Part shown: positions 41,001-47,117 of the stretch, piece by piece
How the letters are laid out: every line of letters begins with the position of its first letter
Position numbering within the stretch: position 1 is the stretch's first letter
Source of the DNA: a virus
Virus record (IMG/VR): IMGVR_UViG_3300047392_000113
Coordinates: 1 to 55,151 of that record
Direction: 5' to 3' (one strand)
Length of the DNA: 55,151 bases
Translations under genes and position numbers: made by a program
The notes under the pieces: model-generated
What the model was told of the DNA's origin: nothing
The model's input: only the letters and a program-made list of their open reading frames with translations
The model's database searches: none

Positions 41001-41266
41001 ACATTCCTTCTGAGTCTGATATTCAAGTCTATTACAAGACTTCTTCTGGTGATACCAAGCAGTTGCAAACCACTAAATATACACTGTTGAACCCAGATTC
41101 TACTTTACCTAAAGTAGAGCTAGGTAATACAGCGTTCTCTGATGTCAACTATACTCTAACAGGTATGGCTGCGTTCGATGGCATTGTTGTTAAGATCGTA
41201 ATGCGTTCTACAAACAGCAGCGCTGTACCACTAATTAAAGACTTACGAATTATCGCTTGCCCGTAA
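35003..41266 (+). CDS. giant DUF4815-type baseplate/fibre-base protein
   Basis: A 2087-residue protein. The N-terminus MIDFNTEPYNDDYDENKKFYRILYRPSFAVQ-ARELTQMQTLLQKQI (in parts) is the DUF4815 signature of T4-like aquatic phages. Later segments are long Ser/Thr/Asn/Gly-rich beta regions; an AQSFLVQQKGGAFLTGVDIFFATKDD segment (about residues 1480-1505) is another conserved block of these proteins. By order it replaces gp9-gp10 type outer-wedge proteins that hold long fibres. It is the largest gene in the window. No stop-codon interruption or composition change. Confidence 0.75.
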   Translation: MIDFNTEPYNDDYDENKKFYRILYRPSFAVQARELTQMQTLLQKQISRHGSAVFKQGAMVIPGQCSVETVTQPGQGADYVKLQVSYNGVAVQTFISALQGATIISSSGVTATIIKAEDAEGTDPTTLYVRYTSGGTNNTTKTFSNNEVIHTADGIYYFQAAATDATGKGSLATIQRGVYYINDHFCLVEDQAIVLDKYTNTPSYRIGLSVSEGIITPEQDETLLDNAQNSYNFAAPGAHRYYIELTLTKLSPDSTSDLNFIELIRVDDGRIKTIIDKTEYSLLGDELARRTYDESGDYTVRDFAIDIREHRNNNRGQWLQNTAYISGDVVTNGGQIYVAKTTGSSVTTAPVHTTGTAYDGPGSTGIKWEWTDSPVYNRGIYRPENGGDESKLAIGLEPGKAYVRGYEIQKDSTTYIAVDKARDYDQQIAAIIQPTAGNYILVTNVNNLPPIDTYDTVKLYDQVTSTSVGTAVGNQVGTARIRFMEWASGASYGSTAVYKLGLFDIQMNAGKDFNRTVKSFYYNVSGDSNLSFTADINPVATALIGSITAATGTVTGTGTSFQTDLTSGDYVLVDGVMYRVTATPSSQNALTLNTGTFTGKAYSLATTQLVETQNSGMVFSLPNYAIRSNRSAGTSGVNNTTYVCYQKFTQNASGVSLSLSTSGTFMPASGITNYIVVDNDVAVGGAVIQPVSIVPLGSSVTITLPSAQSGHSMTVIAAVQRNGSGYEKNKTLTTVTEQFNTASLAQQTSLILDKADVFRITSIKMAGGTAFQATNTTLASNLFTLDISDRFDFDNGQRTTHYDWGRLNLKPSFTVPAGPVQVTYEYFEHSVGDYFDVNSYSTIDYNKIPAVLRDSLDFRPRVANKSSGSTKNFIGTGSSLTCVPKRGENVSSDYSYYYARKDKIAVDFNGKFFDIKGVPSIDPGDPQDPALGMVLYSLTLEPYTYSTNSVSVSKVENKRYTMRDIGKLENRINNLEYYTSLSLLEQETQSLKITDTKGLDRMKNGFIVDNFSGNNIGNSKSVDYFCSVDMENNQLRPYYTMHNVNLIEKNSNDSQRTSSKYQLNGDIITLPIIDTPVLIKQDYASRLENINPFAIYTFLGNVSINPPSDDWFETNRLPDIVQQSEGNYSMIRDLAIRSGIIGEGGYGTVWNPWETEWIGKPVTVGNNRYESDRRYGDGGAALDNAFGLGPEAPGWAHRVVTTEVQATAIGQSRTGVRSTLQTKTDYEQVSDRTVSTAVIPYIRSRNVLVQIKGLKPQTRFYGYFDDIDVNSYITPATKIVYTAGTGSFNTDTNVGGSASETKRRISGDSQVCLNRGDVITTSNNSGSAVVVGKSVDPDTGATTLDVVNVIGTITSGQTFTGSISGATGTAISVTTATTLVTNKQGSVNFLFFIPNTDSVRFRTGSRELKLIDASTSTGQWTSRGRGIYRAEGILETKQANINAVRNAEIVKEVIGPNDDPAARQTIYSTSERVVSDTGWYDPLAQSFLVQQKGGAFLTGVDIFFATKDDRIPVTLEIREMTNGTPGKNVLPFSRVTLDPSQVSLSTNMVTIGGDSTQYPKFDTPTRFNFKTPVYVQDNAEYCFVLQSDSNNYKVWISQVGDDIPGTSGRTISQQPYAGVMFKSQNASTWTPDQNQDIKFTIYRAQFDTSVVGNIEFVNDVLPYDNIEQDPVQTVSGSNTVRIWHYAHGMYASSRVNIKGISSAINGIPAAELNGEHVIVAMDANSYTFTTTTNATSSGYGGGSTVYATRNITYDLVNPSIQMQTFSDTKASFSIKTTSGKAIDGSQTPYVADTSFTPCLIKQNNMVQSPRVIASEINENNSMGGSKSVTFSAQISTTNDSVSPVIDTARASLVAVSNKLNWPTESNTNIAVLDQKQLFTGASGAFTFTSTGFTSTNSTVRGSMAGIGIGRYVTIASATTAGNTGTFLVTGYTDDGTTGTIILSGFSGTSESAVTATTVSVREQFFDEITPEGSSTISKYVTAPVKFANPSTYLRVRFAANIPSESDIQVYYKTSSGDTKQLQTTKYTLLNPDSTLPKVELGNTAFSDVNYTLTGMAAFDGIVVKIVMRSTNSSAVPLIKDLRIIACP

Positions 41267-41490
41267 TGGAATATCTGAAGGTTCAAGGACATAGTGGCTT
41301 AGTTAGAGATATCTCTAGCGGAGCCATTATTAATACGAATAAAGCAGAATACCATGAATATATGGAGAGAGTAAGAGCGTCCGAAGAAAAGGAAGCCCTA
41401 CTTTCTCAACATACGGTTGAGATAAATAATATAAAGAATGAGTTGCAAGACATTAAAGTCTTACTACTACAACTCGTCAATAAAGGTTGA
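41266..41490 (+). CDS. small conserved T4-like protein with coiled coil
   Basis: A 74-residue protein whose ATG overlaps the previous stop (TAATG). MEYLKVQGHSGLVRDISSGAIINTNKAEYHEYMERV is a pattern widespread after the giant DUF4815-type gene in T4-like aquatic phages; the rest is a heptad coiled coil (EINNIKNELQDIKVLLLQL). It may trimerise and act as a virion adaptor or chaperone between baseplate and fibres. Function not established. Confidence 0.7.
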   Translation: MEYLKVQGHSGLVRDISSGAIINTNKAEYHEYMERVRASEEKEALLSQHTVEINNIKNELQDIKVLLLQLVNKG

Positions 41491-41503
41491 CAAAGGATCC
41501 TAA

Positions 41504-42700
41504 ATGGCAAACATTTCAGCACCTTCAATCACGTTAAGAGCTACCAAAGGTAGTCCTTTAACGAATACAGAAGTTGATGCTAACTTTACTAATATTAGTA
41601 ATGCATTACAAACAGGCTTAACCGCAGCTTCTTACACTGCAGCCGACGTTTTAGCTAAACTTATTACTGTCGATGGTTCTGGCTCTGGTCTGGACGCTGA
41701 CCTATTAGACGGTTATACTCAAGATACAGCTAATACCGTTAGTACTATCGTTCGACGTGACGCATCTGGTAACTTTGCAGCGAATAACATCACTGCAGCT
41801 ACGTTTACTGGTACATTTTCTGGTACAGCTGCTATCACTAGCGGTTCTATTACACTAACAACTTCCCTAGCTATTGGTTCTGGCGGTACTGGCGCAACAA
41901 CTGCGGCAGGTGCTCGTTCTACTCTAGGTTTAGTTATTGGCACTGATGTACAGGCTTATGATAAAGAACTAGCTGCTCTAGCCAGCGTAACATCTGCTGC
42001 GGATAAAGTTCCATATTTTACTGGTGACGGAACAGCTGCAGTAGCAGCATATACTGCATACGGAAGAACATTAACTGGTCTTGCTGATGCAGCTGCAGGT
42101 CGTACAGCTCTTGCGTTAGTTATCGGTACGGATGTACAAGGTTATAGCGCTAACTTAACTGCCCTTTCTGGTCTAACTGCTACAACCGACAAAGGTTTGT
42201 ATACTAGAACTGGTGCTGGTACTGCCGTAGTTCGTTCTATTGCTGGTACAACTAGTCGTATCGTAGTGACTAACGGTGATGCGGTCGCAGGAAACCCAAC
42301 TATCGATTTGGGTGCTGACGTCCCTTCACTGTCTGCTAATAATACATTCGCTGGAACTTGTACATTTAACGGTGCAACTACTACCCTAAAAGCGGTTGTA
42401 GCTGATACATTTACACAGGCTTCTGATGCTCGTTTGAAACAAAACATTCAGACAATAAATAATGCGGTAGGCGTTGTTAATGGTCTTAGAGGGGTTTCTT
42501 ACACAAGAGATGGTAAAGAAGAAATTGGTCTTATCGCTCAAGAAGTCGAACTCATTTTACCTCAAGTCGTTTCTACCACAGAAAGCGGTATGAAAGGTAT
42601 CTCATATTCTAACATGGTCGGTTTGTTAGTTGAGGCTATTAAAGAACAACAAAAGACTATTGACGAGCTAAACGCTCGACTAATTAAACTGGAGAATTAA
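41504..42700 (+). CDS. tail fibre with S74 intramolecular chaperone domain
   Basis: A 398-residue fibre. N-terminal SAPSITLRATKGSPLTNTEVDANFTNI is a common fibre adaptor start, the middle is Ala/Gly/Thr-rich repeats (LVIGTDVQAYDKELAALASV twice-like at residues 145 and 206), and the C-terminal ~95 residues (SDARLKQNIQTI, GLIAQEVELILPQVV, YSNMVGLLVEAIKEQQ) are the peptidase S74 domain. That domain trimerises the fibre, then cuts itself off at the Ser of SDARLK. Next gene (Cys-rich) starts 2 nt after its stop. Confidence 0.85.
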   Translation: MANISAPSITLRATKGSPLTNTEVDANFTNISNALQTGLTAASYTAADVLAKLITVDGSGSGLDADLLDGYTQDTANTVSTIVRRDASGNFAANNITAATFTGTFSGTAAITSGSITLTTSLAIGSGGTGATTAAGARSTLGLVIGTDVQAYDKELAALASVTSAADKVPYFTGDGTAAVAAYTAYGRTLTGLADAAAGRTALALVIGTDVQGYSANLTALSGLTATTDKGLYTRTGAGTAVVRSIAGTTSRIVVTNGDAVAGNPTIDLGADVPSLSANNTFAGTCTFNGATTTLKAVVADTFTQASDARLKQNIQTINNAVGVVNGLRGVSYTRDGKEEIGLIAQEVELILPQVVSTTESGMKGISYSNMVGLLVEAIKEQQKTIDELNARLIKLEN

Positions 42701-42702
42701 AC

Positions 42703-43077
42703 ATGGCTATTCACGGAGCAACAGGACACAGACGTGCTGATGGAACAGACGTTGTAGACTTATTTTGGAATTACTACGACGCTGGTAACAGAGGTTATAC
42801 TGAACCTAACGCTAACTGCGCTTGGAACTGTGCATGTAACGGTGCTAACTGTAACTGCGGTAACTGCGACGCTGCTGACTTGGGTTGGGGTGCTACTACT
42901 GATCGTCGTATCAACATCTTCCGTAACACTTCTATCGGTGCTGCTGTTTCTGGTTCTACTGACGGTATCCGTCACGATAACCAAGATAACACAATGGGTG
43001 GTTTCCAGTGGTATAGAACAAACTGCAACTGTAACTGCGCTTGCAACTGCAACTGTAACTGCGCTTGCAACTGCTAA
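42703..43077 (+). CDS. Asn-Cys repeat protein, candidate modified virion peptide
   Basis: A 124-residue protein with GGAG upstream. Residues 1-37 (MAIHGATGHRRADGTDVVDL start) lead to a first cluster of six Cys (residues 38-56, NCAWNCACNG..). A Cys-free middle (residues 57-105) follows, then nine Cys in the final 18 residues, all as Asn-Cys or Ala-Cys pairs. Total 15 Cys, no His-rich site. Such density of Cys in a cytoplasmic protein is highly unusual for a phage. It is followed by an unknown gene and then a radical SAM/SPASM enzyme. I infer a RiPP-like substrate or cross-linked fibre component; metal binding is the alternative. Confidence 0.8.
   Translation: MAIHGATGHRRADGTDVVDLFWNYYDAGNRGYTEPNANCAWNCACNGANCNCGNCDAADLGWGATTDRRINIFRNTSIGAAVSGSTDGIRHDNQDNTMGGFQWYRTNCNCNCACNCNCNCACNC
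43021..43074 (+). repeat. tandem 24-bp repeat encoding NCNCNCAC
   Basis: Two identical 24-nt units (43021-43044, 43045-43068) plus a 6-nt partial copy before the TAA. Codons alternate AAC with TGC/TGT and GCT with TGC. Perfect identity at synonymous positions implies recent duplication or ongoing repeat-number change. Confidence 0.92.
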
Positions 43078-43090
43078 TTGAGGAAACATA

Positions 43091-44260
43091 ATGTTAAAAC
43101 TATTTAAAAGCGTAATTAGACCAAACGAAGGTGCAGAGATGTACCACCGTGATTCTAAACATAGAGTCACTATGGGTTATGATGCCGAAGCTAAAGTTAT
43201 TAAAGTTAAGGTTGAAGAAGTTAGATCTCCAAATCCAGACCTAAGTGAAGATTTGCCAGAGAATACTCCAACTATTCTTAGAGATGTTCATACTACTGCA
43301 GATTATATTTTGGTAGCTGAGCGTGGCTTCACAGAAGCAGACTTCGAATCAAAAACAGATAATAATAAATGGATTGTTGAGTATAATTCTAAGACTAAAA
43401 CAATCAGCGATCCTATTGATGTTTATGATATTGCTATACAATATATCAATGGTAGCGATTCTCATACAAAGATTTATTACAATCTAAACGAGTATCGTTA
43501 TCAGAATGATCCAACTCTAACTCCGTGTTTCGTTTTAGATAAATTTTATAAATCTCTAGGTTTCGATGGATCTACTGTACAATTCTTTGTCGAAGACTTA
43601 CAGGTTGATTTGTTAGACAGTATTCTAGAAATCCCAGCGGAACAAGTGACTGAAGTTAGTTCTAAGGAATATGAATTCTGGGTTCAGTATAATATGAGAC
43701 TGGCGATGAGTTTTGAGATTTTAGATGTTACTGGAAAGGTAGTATCATCTCCACTACAGTCAGTTTCTGATGAAGCAAAAAGCTCTACAACATATCCAAT
43801 GACATCTTTGTTTCCTAGAGATGACACTGGTATTGCAGCAGGTTTGATTGGTCCTAAGAATCTTGGTGTTGGTGCTTCTGGAACTAGATTTAAAGTTGTT
43901 TTACCTTCTTCTGAGACATACTATGTTCGAGTTAATACTAGTTCTAGAATTTGGAGATTTGTTGGAACTAATCCTCAAGCAACGTTTGATATAGAAACCA
44001 TCAACGGAGTATGTAACAAGTCTCGTATTACGTTACCTAACTATACTCCAGGGCAAACCGCTACTCCTACATTAGCCACTCAACAATTTATTGATGAACA
44101 TCCACCTGCAGAAGTTCTTACTGGACCAAATTCTAATTTAGCTGGTTCTGAAGATGTGACATTGAAATTGTATGGTCTAAAATCTGGCGATTATATTAAG
44201 ATGAAAGTTAACTGTGGTAAGTTCATTTCTTATGCAGAACTTTGGATCGAAATTCAGTAA
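43091..44260 (+). CDS. unknown protein, tail-module cassette
   Basis: A 389-residue protein with GAGGAAA upstream, 13 nt after the Cys-rich gene. Start MLKLFKSVIRPNEGAEMYHRDSK; the rest is mainly beta-like with acidic linkers and contains AIQYINGSDSHTKIYY, a central YNMRLAMSFEILDVTGKVV stretch and a final GDYIKMKVNCGKFISYAELWIEI. I do not recognise a family. Composition fits a virion or adhesin-like protein rather than an enzyme. Being between the Cys-rich protein and the radical SAM enzyme, it may be a partner or scaffold of the former. Confidence 0.65.
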   Translation: MLKLFKSVIRPNEGAEMYHRDSKHRVTMGYDAEAKVIKVKVEEVRSPNPDLSEDLPENTPTILRDVHTTADYILVAERGFTEADFESKTDNNKWIVEYNSKTKTISDPIDVYDIAIQYINGSDSHTKIYYNLNEYRYQNDPTLTPCFVLDKFYKSLGFDGSTVQFFVEDLQVDLLDSILEIPAEQVTEVSSKEYEFWVQYNMRLAMSFEILDVTGKVVSSPLQSVSDEAKSSTTYPMTSLFPRDDTGIAAGLIGPKNLGVGASGTRFKVVLPSSETYYVRVNTSSRIWRFVGTNPQATFDIETINGVCNKSRITLPNYTPGQTATPTLATQQFIDEHPPAEVLTGPNSNLAGSEDVTLKLYGLKSGDYIKMKVNCGKFISYAELWIEIQ

Positions 44261-44268
44261 CCTAAATA
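44261..44268 (+). promoter_or_regulatory. T4-late-like promoter CCTAAATA
   Basis: CCTAAATA immediately after the stop of the 389-residue gene and 32 nt before ATG 44301. It would give the radical SAM operon its own late start, with an AAGGAT ribosome binding site in the leader. Confidence 0.6.
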
Positions 44269-44300
44269 CTTTGATCTTCTCTATATTATAAGGATTTTTA

Positions 44301-45764
44301 ATGAGTAAATTTACGCTAGTCCTGCAAGGGGCTAATGATGTGAAAGTTAATATGGTTTATGACCCAATGACATCTGAGATGTATTGGGAACATAATCACG
44401 AAAGACCCTCGCTGGAACACGTCAGCAAGGGTCTTCAATACCAAATGAATGCAAAGGTGTGGGAGCCTGCAAATATTACAAACCCACACGACCCAGCACT
44501 CCACGGTAAGAAATCCCGCAAGCCAACTACACTTAAGATCACGATGGGTCTTAAGTGTAACTACGCATGTTCTTACTGTAACCAAGCCCACCAACCACAC
44601 GATCCAGTCGGCGGTCCAGATGACGCTGACGAATTAGTGCGCAAGATGCAAGAGAACTTCCAGTTCGGAATCTATGATAAATTTCGTCTTGAATTCTGGG
44701 GTGGGGAGCCAATGGTGTATTGGAAAACGTTGAAACCTCTTGCTGAAAAGGTCAAGAAGGTTTACCCAAATGCTCAGTTTATGATGGTTACCAACGGATC
44801 TCTATTAACAAGAGATAAGATTGATTGGTTCAATCGTATGGGGTTTTCTATCGGTATGTCTCACGACGGACCACTCCACGCACAGAATCGTGGACCAGAT
44901 CCATTAGATGAAGCACCAGCTAAAGATGCTGTTGTTTATGCTCTTAAGACTATGGGTGGTATGAGATTTACTTTTAACTGTGTATTGACTCGTGAGAACG
45001 TATCAATTCCATCAGTTAGAGAGTTTATTCTTAAGAAATTGAATAAATCTTTTACTGGGTATGAAAATCCAGGTGTAGATCAAAGAGAGATTCAAGTAAC
45101 TACAGAAGAGTTGATGCTTCCATATGATGATTCTGGTATGGCGCATTCTTTACAAACTACTGATGAGAAGAAAGAAATTCTTCACACATTGTTTGAAGAA
45201 ACTATCGACAATAAGAATCAGTTCAGCTGGACAGTATACCAAAAAGTTAAATCTTTCTACGAATCTATCGTATATGGTCGTCCAGCAGAAGCACTTGGCC
45301 AAAAGTGTGGTATGGATAAAGAAGACAACATTGCCATCGATATGAAAGGTAACGTTACCACTTGTCAGAATACTTCTTCCCTAACTAAACACAACATCGG
45401 TAATATCGAAGACTTCGATAATATCCGTCTAACTAATTCTTATCACTGGTCTACTCGTAAGGAATGTCCTTCTTGCCCAGTGGTTCAGTTGTGTCAGGGT
45501 GCTTGTTTGTTCCTAGAAGATAAACACTGGGAGCAGGCATGTGAAAACTTATTCTGGTATAATATGGCTATGCTCAGCGCTGCTCTGTTCAAAATGACCG
45601 ATGGACTGGTCTTGACTGAAATCCGTGGAGATCGTATTCGCTTCGATGGAGTTACAAGCATCCAAGTGATCGATAACGAATATATGAAAACTGGTGTAAA
45701 GTCTTGGAAAGTTCGTAAGCCTTTGAACATTCCAGTGGTGCAAGTTCCTGTGGAACCTAAATAA
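44301..45764 (+). CDS. radical SAM enzyme with SPASM domain
   Basis: A 487-residue protein. Cys86, Cys90 and Cys93 (KCNYACSYCNQ) form the CX3CX2C site for the S-adenosylmethionine-binding 4Fe-4S cluster; GGEP (134-137) is the SAM amino-group motif. The C-terminal SPASM domain has all seven expected cysteines: C336, C355 (in G-X4-C), C389-X2-C392-X5-C398-X3-C402 and C414, binding two more clusters. SPASM enzymes modify peptides or proteins (thioethers in ranthipeptides, formylglycine in sulfatases, PQQ precursor). Residues 1-75 are a beta-rich extension that could be a substrate-recognition domain. Neighbouring Cys-rich protein is the obvious candidate substrate. Confidence 0.92.
   Translation: MSKFTLVLQGANDVKVNMVYDPMTSEMYWEHNHERPSLEHVSKGLQYQMNAKVWEPANITNPHDPALHGKKSRKPTTLKITMGLKCNYACSYCNQAHQPHDPVGGPDDADELVRKMQENFQFGIYDKFRLEFWGGEPMVYWKTLKPLAEKVKKVYPNAQFMMVTNGSLLTRDKIDWFNRMGFSIGMSHDGPLHAQNRGPDPLDEAPAKDAVVYALKTMGGMRFTFNCVLTRENVSIPSVREFILKKLNKSFTGYENPGVDQREIQVTTEELMLPYDDSGMAHSLQTTDEKKEILHTLFEETIDNKNQFSWTVYQKVKSFYESIVYGRPAEALGQKCGMDKEDNIAIDMKGNVTTCQNTSSLTKHNIGNIEDFDNIRLTNSYHWSTRKECPSCPVVQLCQGACLFLEDKHWEQACENLFWYNMAMLSAALFKMTDGLVLTEIRGDRIRFDGVTSIQVIDNEYMKTGVKSWKVRKPLNIPVVQVPVEPK
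44402..44435 (+). repeat. inverted repeat within the radical SAM gene (first)
   Basis: AAGACCCT (44402-44409) and AGGGTCTT (44428-44435) pair over 8 bp; after one mismatch GCTG/CAGC adds 4 bp around an 8-nt loop. The hairpin lies about 100 nt into the coding region. No U-run follows, so it is not a normal terminator. Confidence 0.7.
44529..44558 (+). repeat. inverted repeat within the radical SAM gene (second)
   Basis: ACACTTAAGA (44529-44538) and TCTTAAGTGT (44549-44558) form a perfect 10-bp stem with a 10-nt loop, covering the codons just before the CX3CX2C motif. Confidence 0.8.
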
Positions 45765-45765
45765 A

Positions 45766-46098
45766 ATGAATGAAGCGTTTCTGGATTGTTATATCTGGGA
45801 TGTTAATAGATACCCGAGGTATGGGTCTATTACGGCGAAGCTGAATAAGAGAACTTTATCTGATGTTTTTCATCACAATTCTCTATCAGATTCCTTCCAA
45901 AATAATAACGTAAGTATACAAATTCCAGACTTTTTGTTGAATGCAACGCAGGAACAAAAAGAATTTGTTTATAAATATAAAGAGAGAATCATAAGATTAA
46001 AGCTCCCTATTATGGTCGTAGAAAAGACTGTTAATGGCGAAGAACGCTGGGGTTTAGATCTTAGATGTGCAGAACATCTTAAGTATTTAAGAAATTAA
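45766..46098 (+). CDS. unknown 110-residue protein of the radical SAM operon
   Basis: ATG 45766 lies 1 nt after the radical SAM stop, so the two are surely cotranscribed and coupled. The protein is mixed alpha/beta: MNEAFLDCYIWDVNRYPRYGSI at the start, then ATQEQKEFVYKYKERIIRLKLPIMVVEKTVNG and a final LDLRCAEHLKYLRN. Size matches small RiPP recognition or partner proteins, but the sequence does not show a recognisable RRE fold by eye. Function unknown. Confidence 0.65.
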   Translation: MNEAFLDCYIWDVNRYPRYGSITAKLNKRTLSDVFHHNSLSDSFQNNNVSIQIPDFLLNATQEQKEFVYKYKERIIRLKLPIMVVEKTVNGEERWGLDLRCAEHLKYLRN

Positions 46099-46110
46099 GG
46101 AGAAATAAAA

Positions 46111-47058
46111 ATGCAAAAAAAGCATGTTAAATGGGTTATCGCTCACGAGCCAATCGGTCTATTCTTGAAGGTAGCTGAATCCTTCTCTAAAGAAGTGAAC
46201 GAGCAAACTGGTGGTATGTTCGACATCGAAGTTCTATCTTTGTCTGACTACTCTGCAAAGTACAATGATGGTAAGAAAATCACTAAGAATGAACTAATGG
46301 AATTGGTTGATTCTGGTGCTATCGAAATGAGCCACATCTATACTACTTGGTTGGCTGATTACAACAAAGACCTACATGCGTTAGATCTACCATTCTTGTT
46401 CGAGAATCATGATCACGCTGACCGTGTTTTAGAAGGCGAAATCGGCACTGAGTTGCTAGCTGGCGTTTCTAAGAATAGCAATATCAAAGCTATGTCTTTC
46501 ACATACTCTGGTGGCTACCGTGTAGTTCCAGCAAACTTCCGTGCTGACACTGTTGCATCTTGGGAAGGTCAAACAGTTCGTACTTCTCGCAGCCCAGTTG
46601 CTGTTGAGACTTTCAAACTTCTTGGCGCAGTTCCAAACAAGGACATCGCTCTTGAAGAAATGAATGAAGCAGCTGACGCTGGTGTTATCGCTGCTGGTGA
46701 ATCTACATACGTTCGTATTTTCCCACTAAATCAGAACGAATCTTTCAAAGTTGTTAACGATACTGCTCACAGCTTGTTCTTGACATCTATCATTGTTAAC
46801 CAAGACTTCATGAAGCAGTTTGACGAACAAACTCAAGAAATCATGGCTACTGCTGCATTTAACGCTGCTCGTAAAGAGCGTCGTGAATCTGTTGCTAACA
46901 TCCCAGAAATCTTGGCTGAGTGTGAAGCAAAGGGTGTTGAAGTTGTTAAGATGTCTGCTGAAGAACAAAGCAAATTCAAAGCTGTTACTTCTAAAGTATA
47001 TGAGAAGTTCGCTGATTACTTCACTCCAGGTTTGGTTCAGAAGATTCAGTTACACTAA
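46111..47058 (+). CDS. TRAP-transporter solute-binding protein homologue (DctP family) without signal peptide
   Basis: A 315-residue protein with AAGGAGA upstream. It follows the DctP/TRAP P-subunit fold throughout: LKVAESFSKEVNEQTGGMFDIEVL, YNDGKKITKNELMELVDSGAIEMSHIYTTW (in parts), DLPFLFENHDHADRVLEGEIG, WEGQTVRTSRSPVAVETFKLLGAVPNKDIALEEM and the C-terminal helix YFTPGLVQKIQ. The Arg in TVRTSRSP is where the family binds the carboxylate ligand. Unlike cellular members it starts MQKKHVKWVIAHEP with no export signal and no DctQ/DctM genes follow. It therefore stays in the cytoplasm or is built into virions. Origin by transfer from a host gene is likely. Confidence 0.85.
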   Translation: MQKKHVKWVIAHEPIGLFLKVAESFSKEVNEQTGGMFDIEVLSLSDYSAKYNDGKKITKNELMELVDSGAIEMSHIYTTWLADYNKDLHALDLPFLFENHDHADRVLEGEIGTELLAGVSKNSNIKAMSFTYSGGYRVVPANFRADTVASWEGQTVRTSRSPVAVETFKLLGAVPNKDIALEEMNEAADAGVIAAGESTYVRIFPLNQNESFKVVNDTAHSLFLTSIIVNQDFMKQFDEQTQEIMATAAFNAARKERRESVANIPEILAECEAKGVEVVKMSAEEQSKFKAVTSKVYEKFADYFTPGLVQKIQLH

Positions 47059-47070
47059 TTAAAATTTAGT

Positions 47071-47078
47071 GCTAAATA
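47071..47078 (+). promoter_or_regulatory. T4-late-like promoter GCTAAATA
   Basis: GCTAAATA lies 13 nt after the DctP-like stop and abuts the terminator hairpin at 47079. A transcript would start near 47084, inside that hairpin, 34 nt before ATG 47118. Confidence 0.45.
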
Positions 47079-47102
47079 AAAGGGAGCTCAGGCTCCCTTT
47101 TC
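47079..47102 (+). terminator. Rho-independent terminator
   Basis: AGGGAGC (47081-47087), loop TCAG, GCTCCCT (47092-47098), followed by TTTTC; A-rich left flank extends the stem. It closes the radical SAM operon before the PP-loop gene. Confidence 0.82.
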
Positions 47103-47117
47103 ATTTTTGAGGATATT

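Noticed and set aside
46111-47058. DctP homologue as part of a working phage TRAP transporter
   Set aside because: No signal peptide and no DctQ/DctM membrane subunits nearby, so transport as in cells is not supported.
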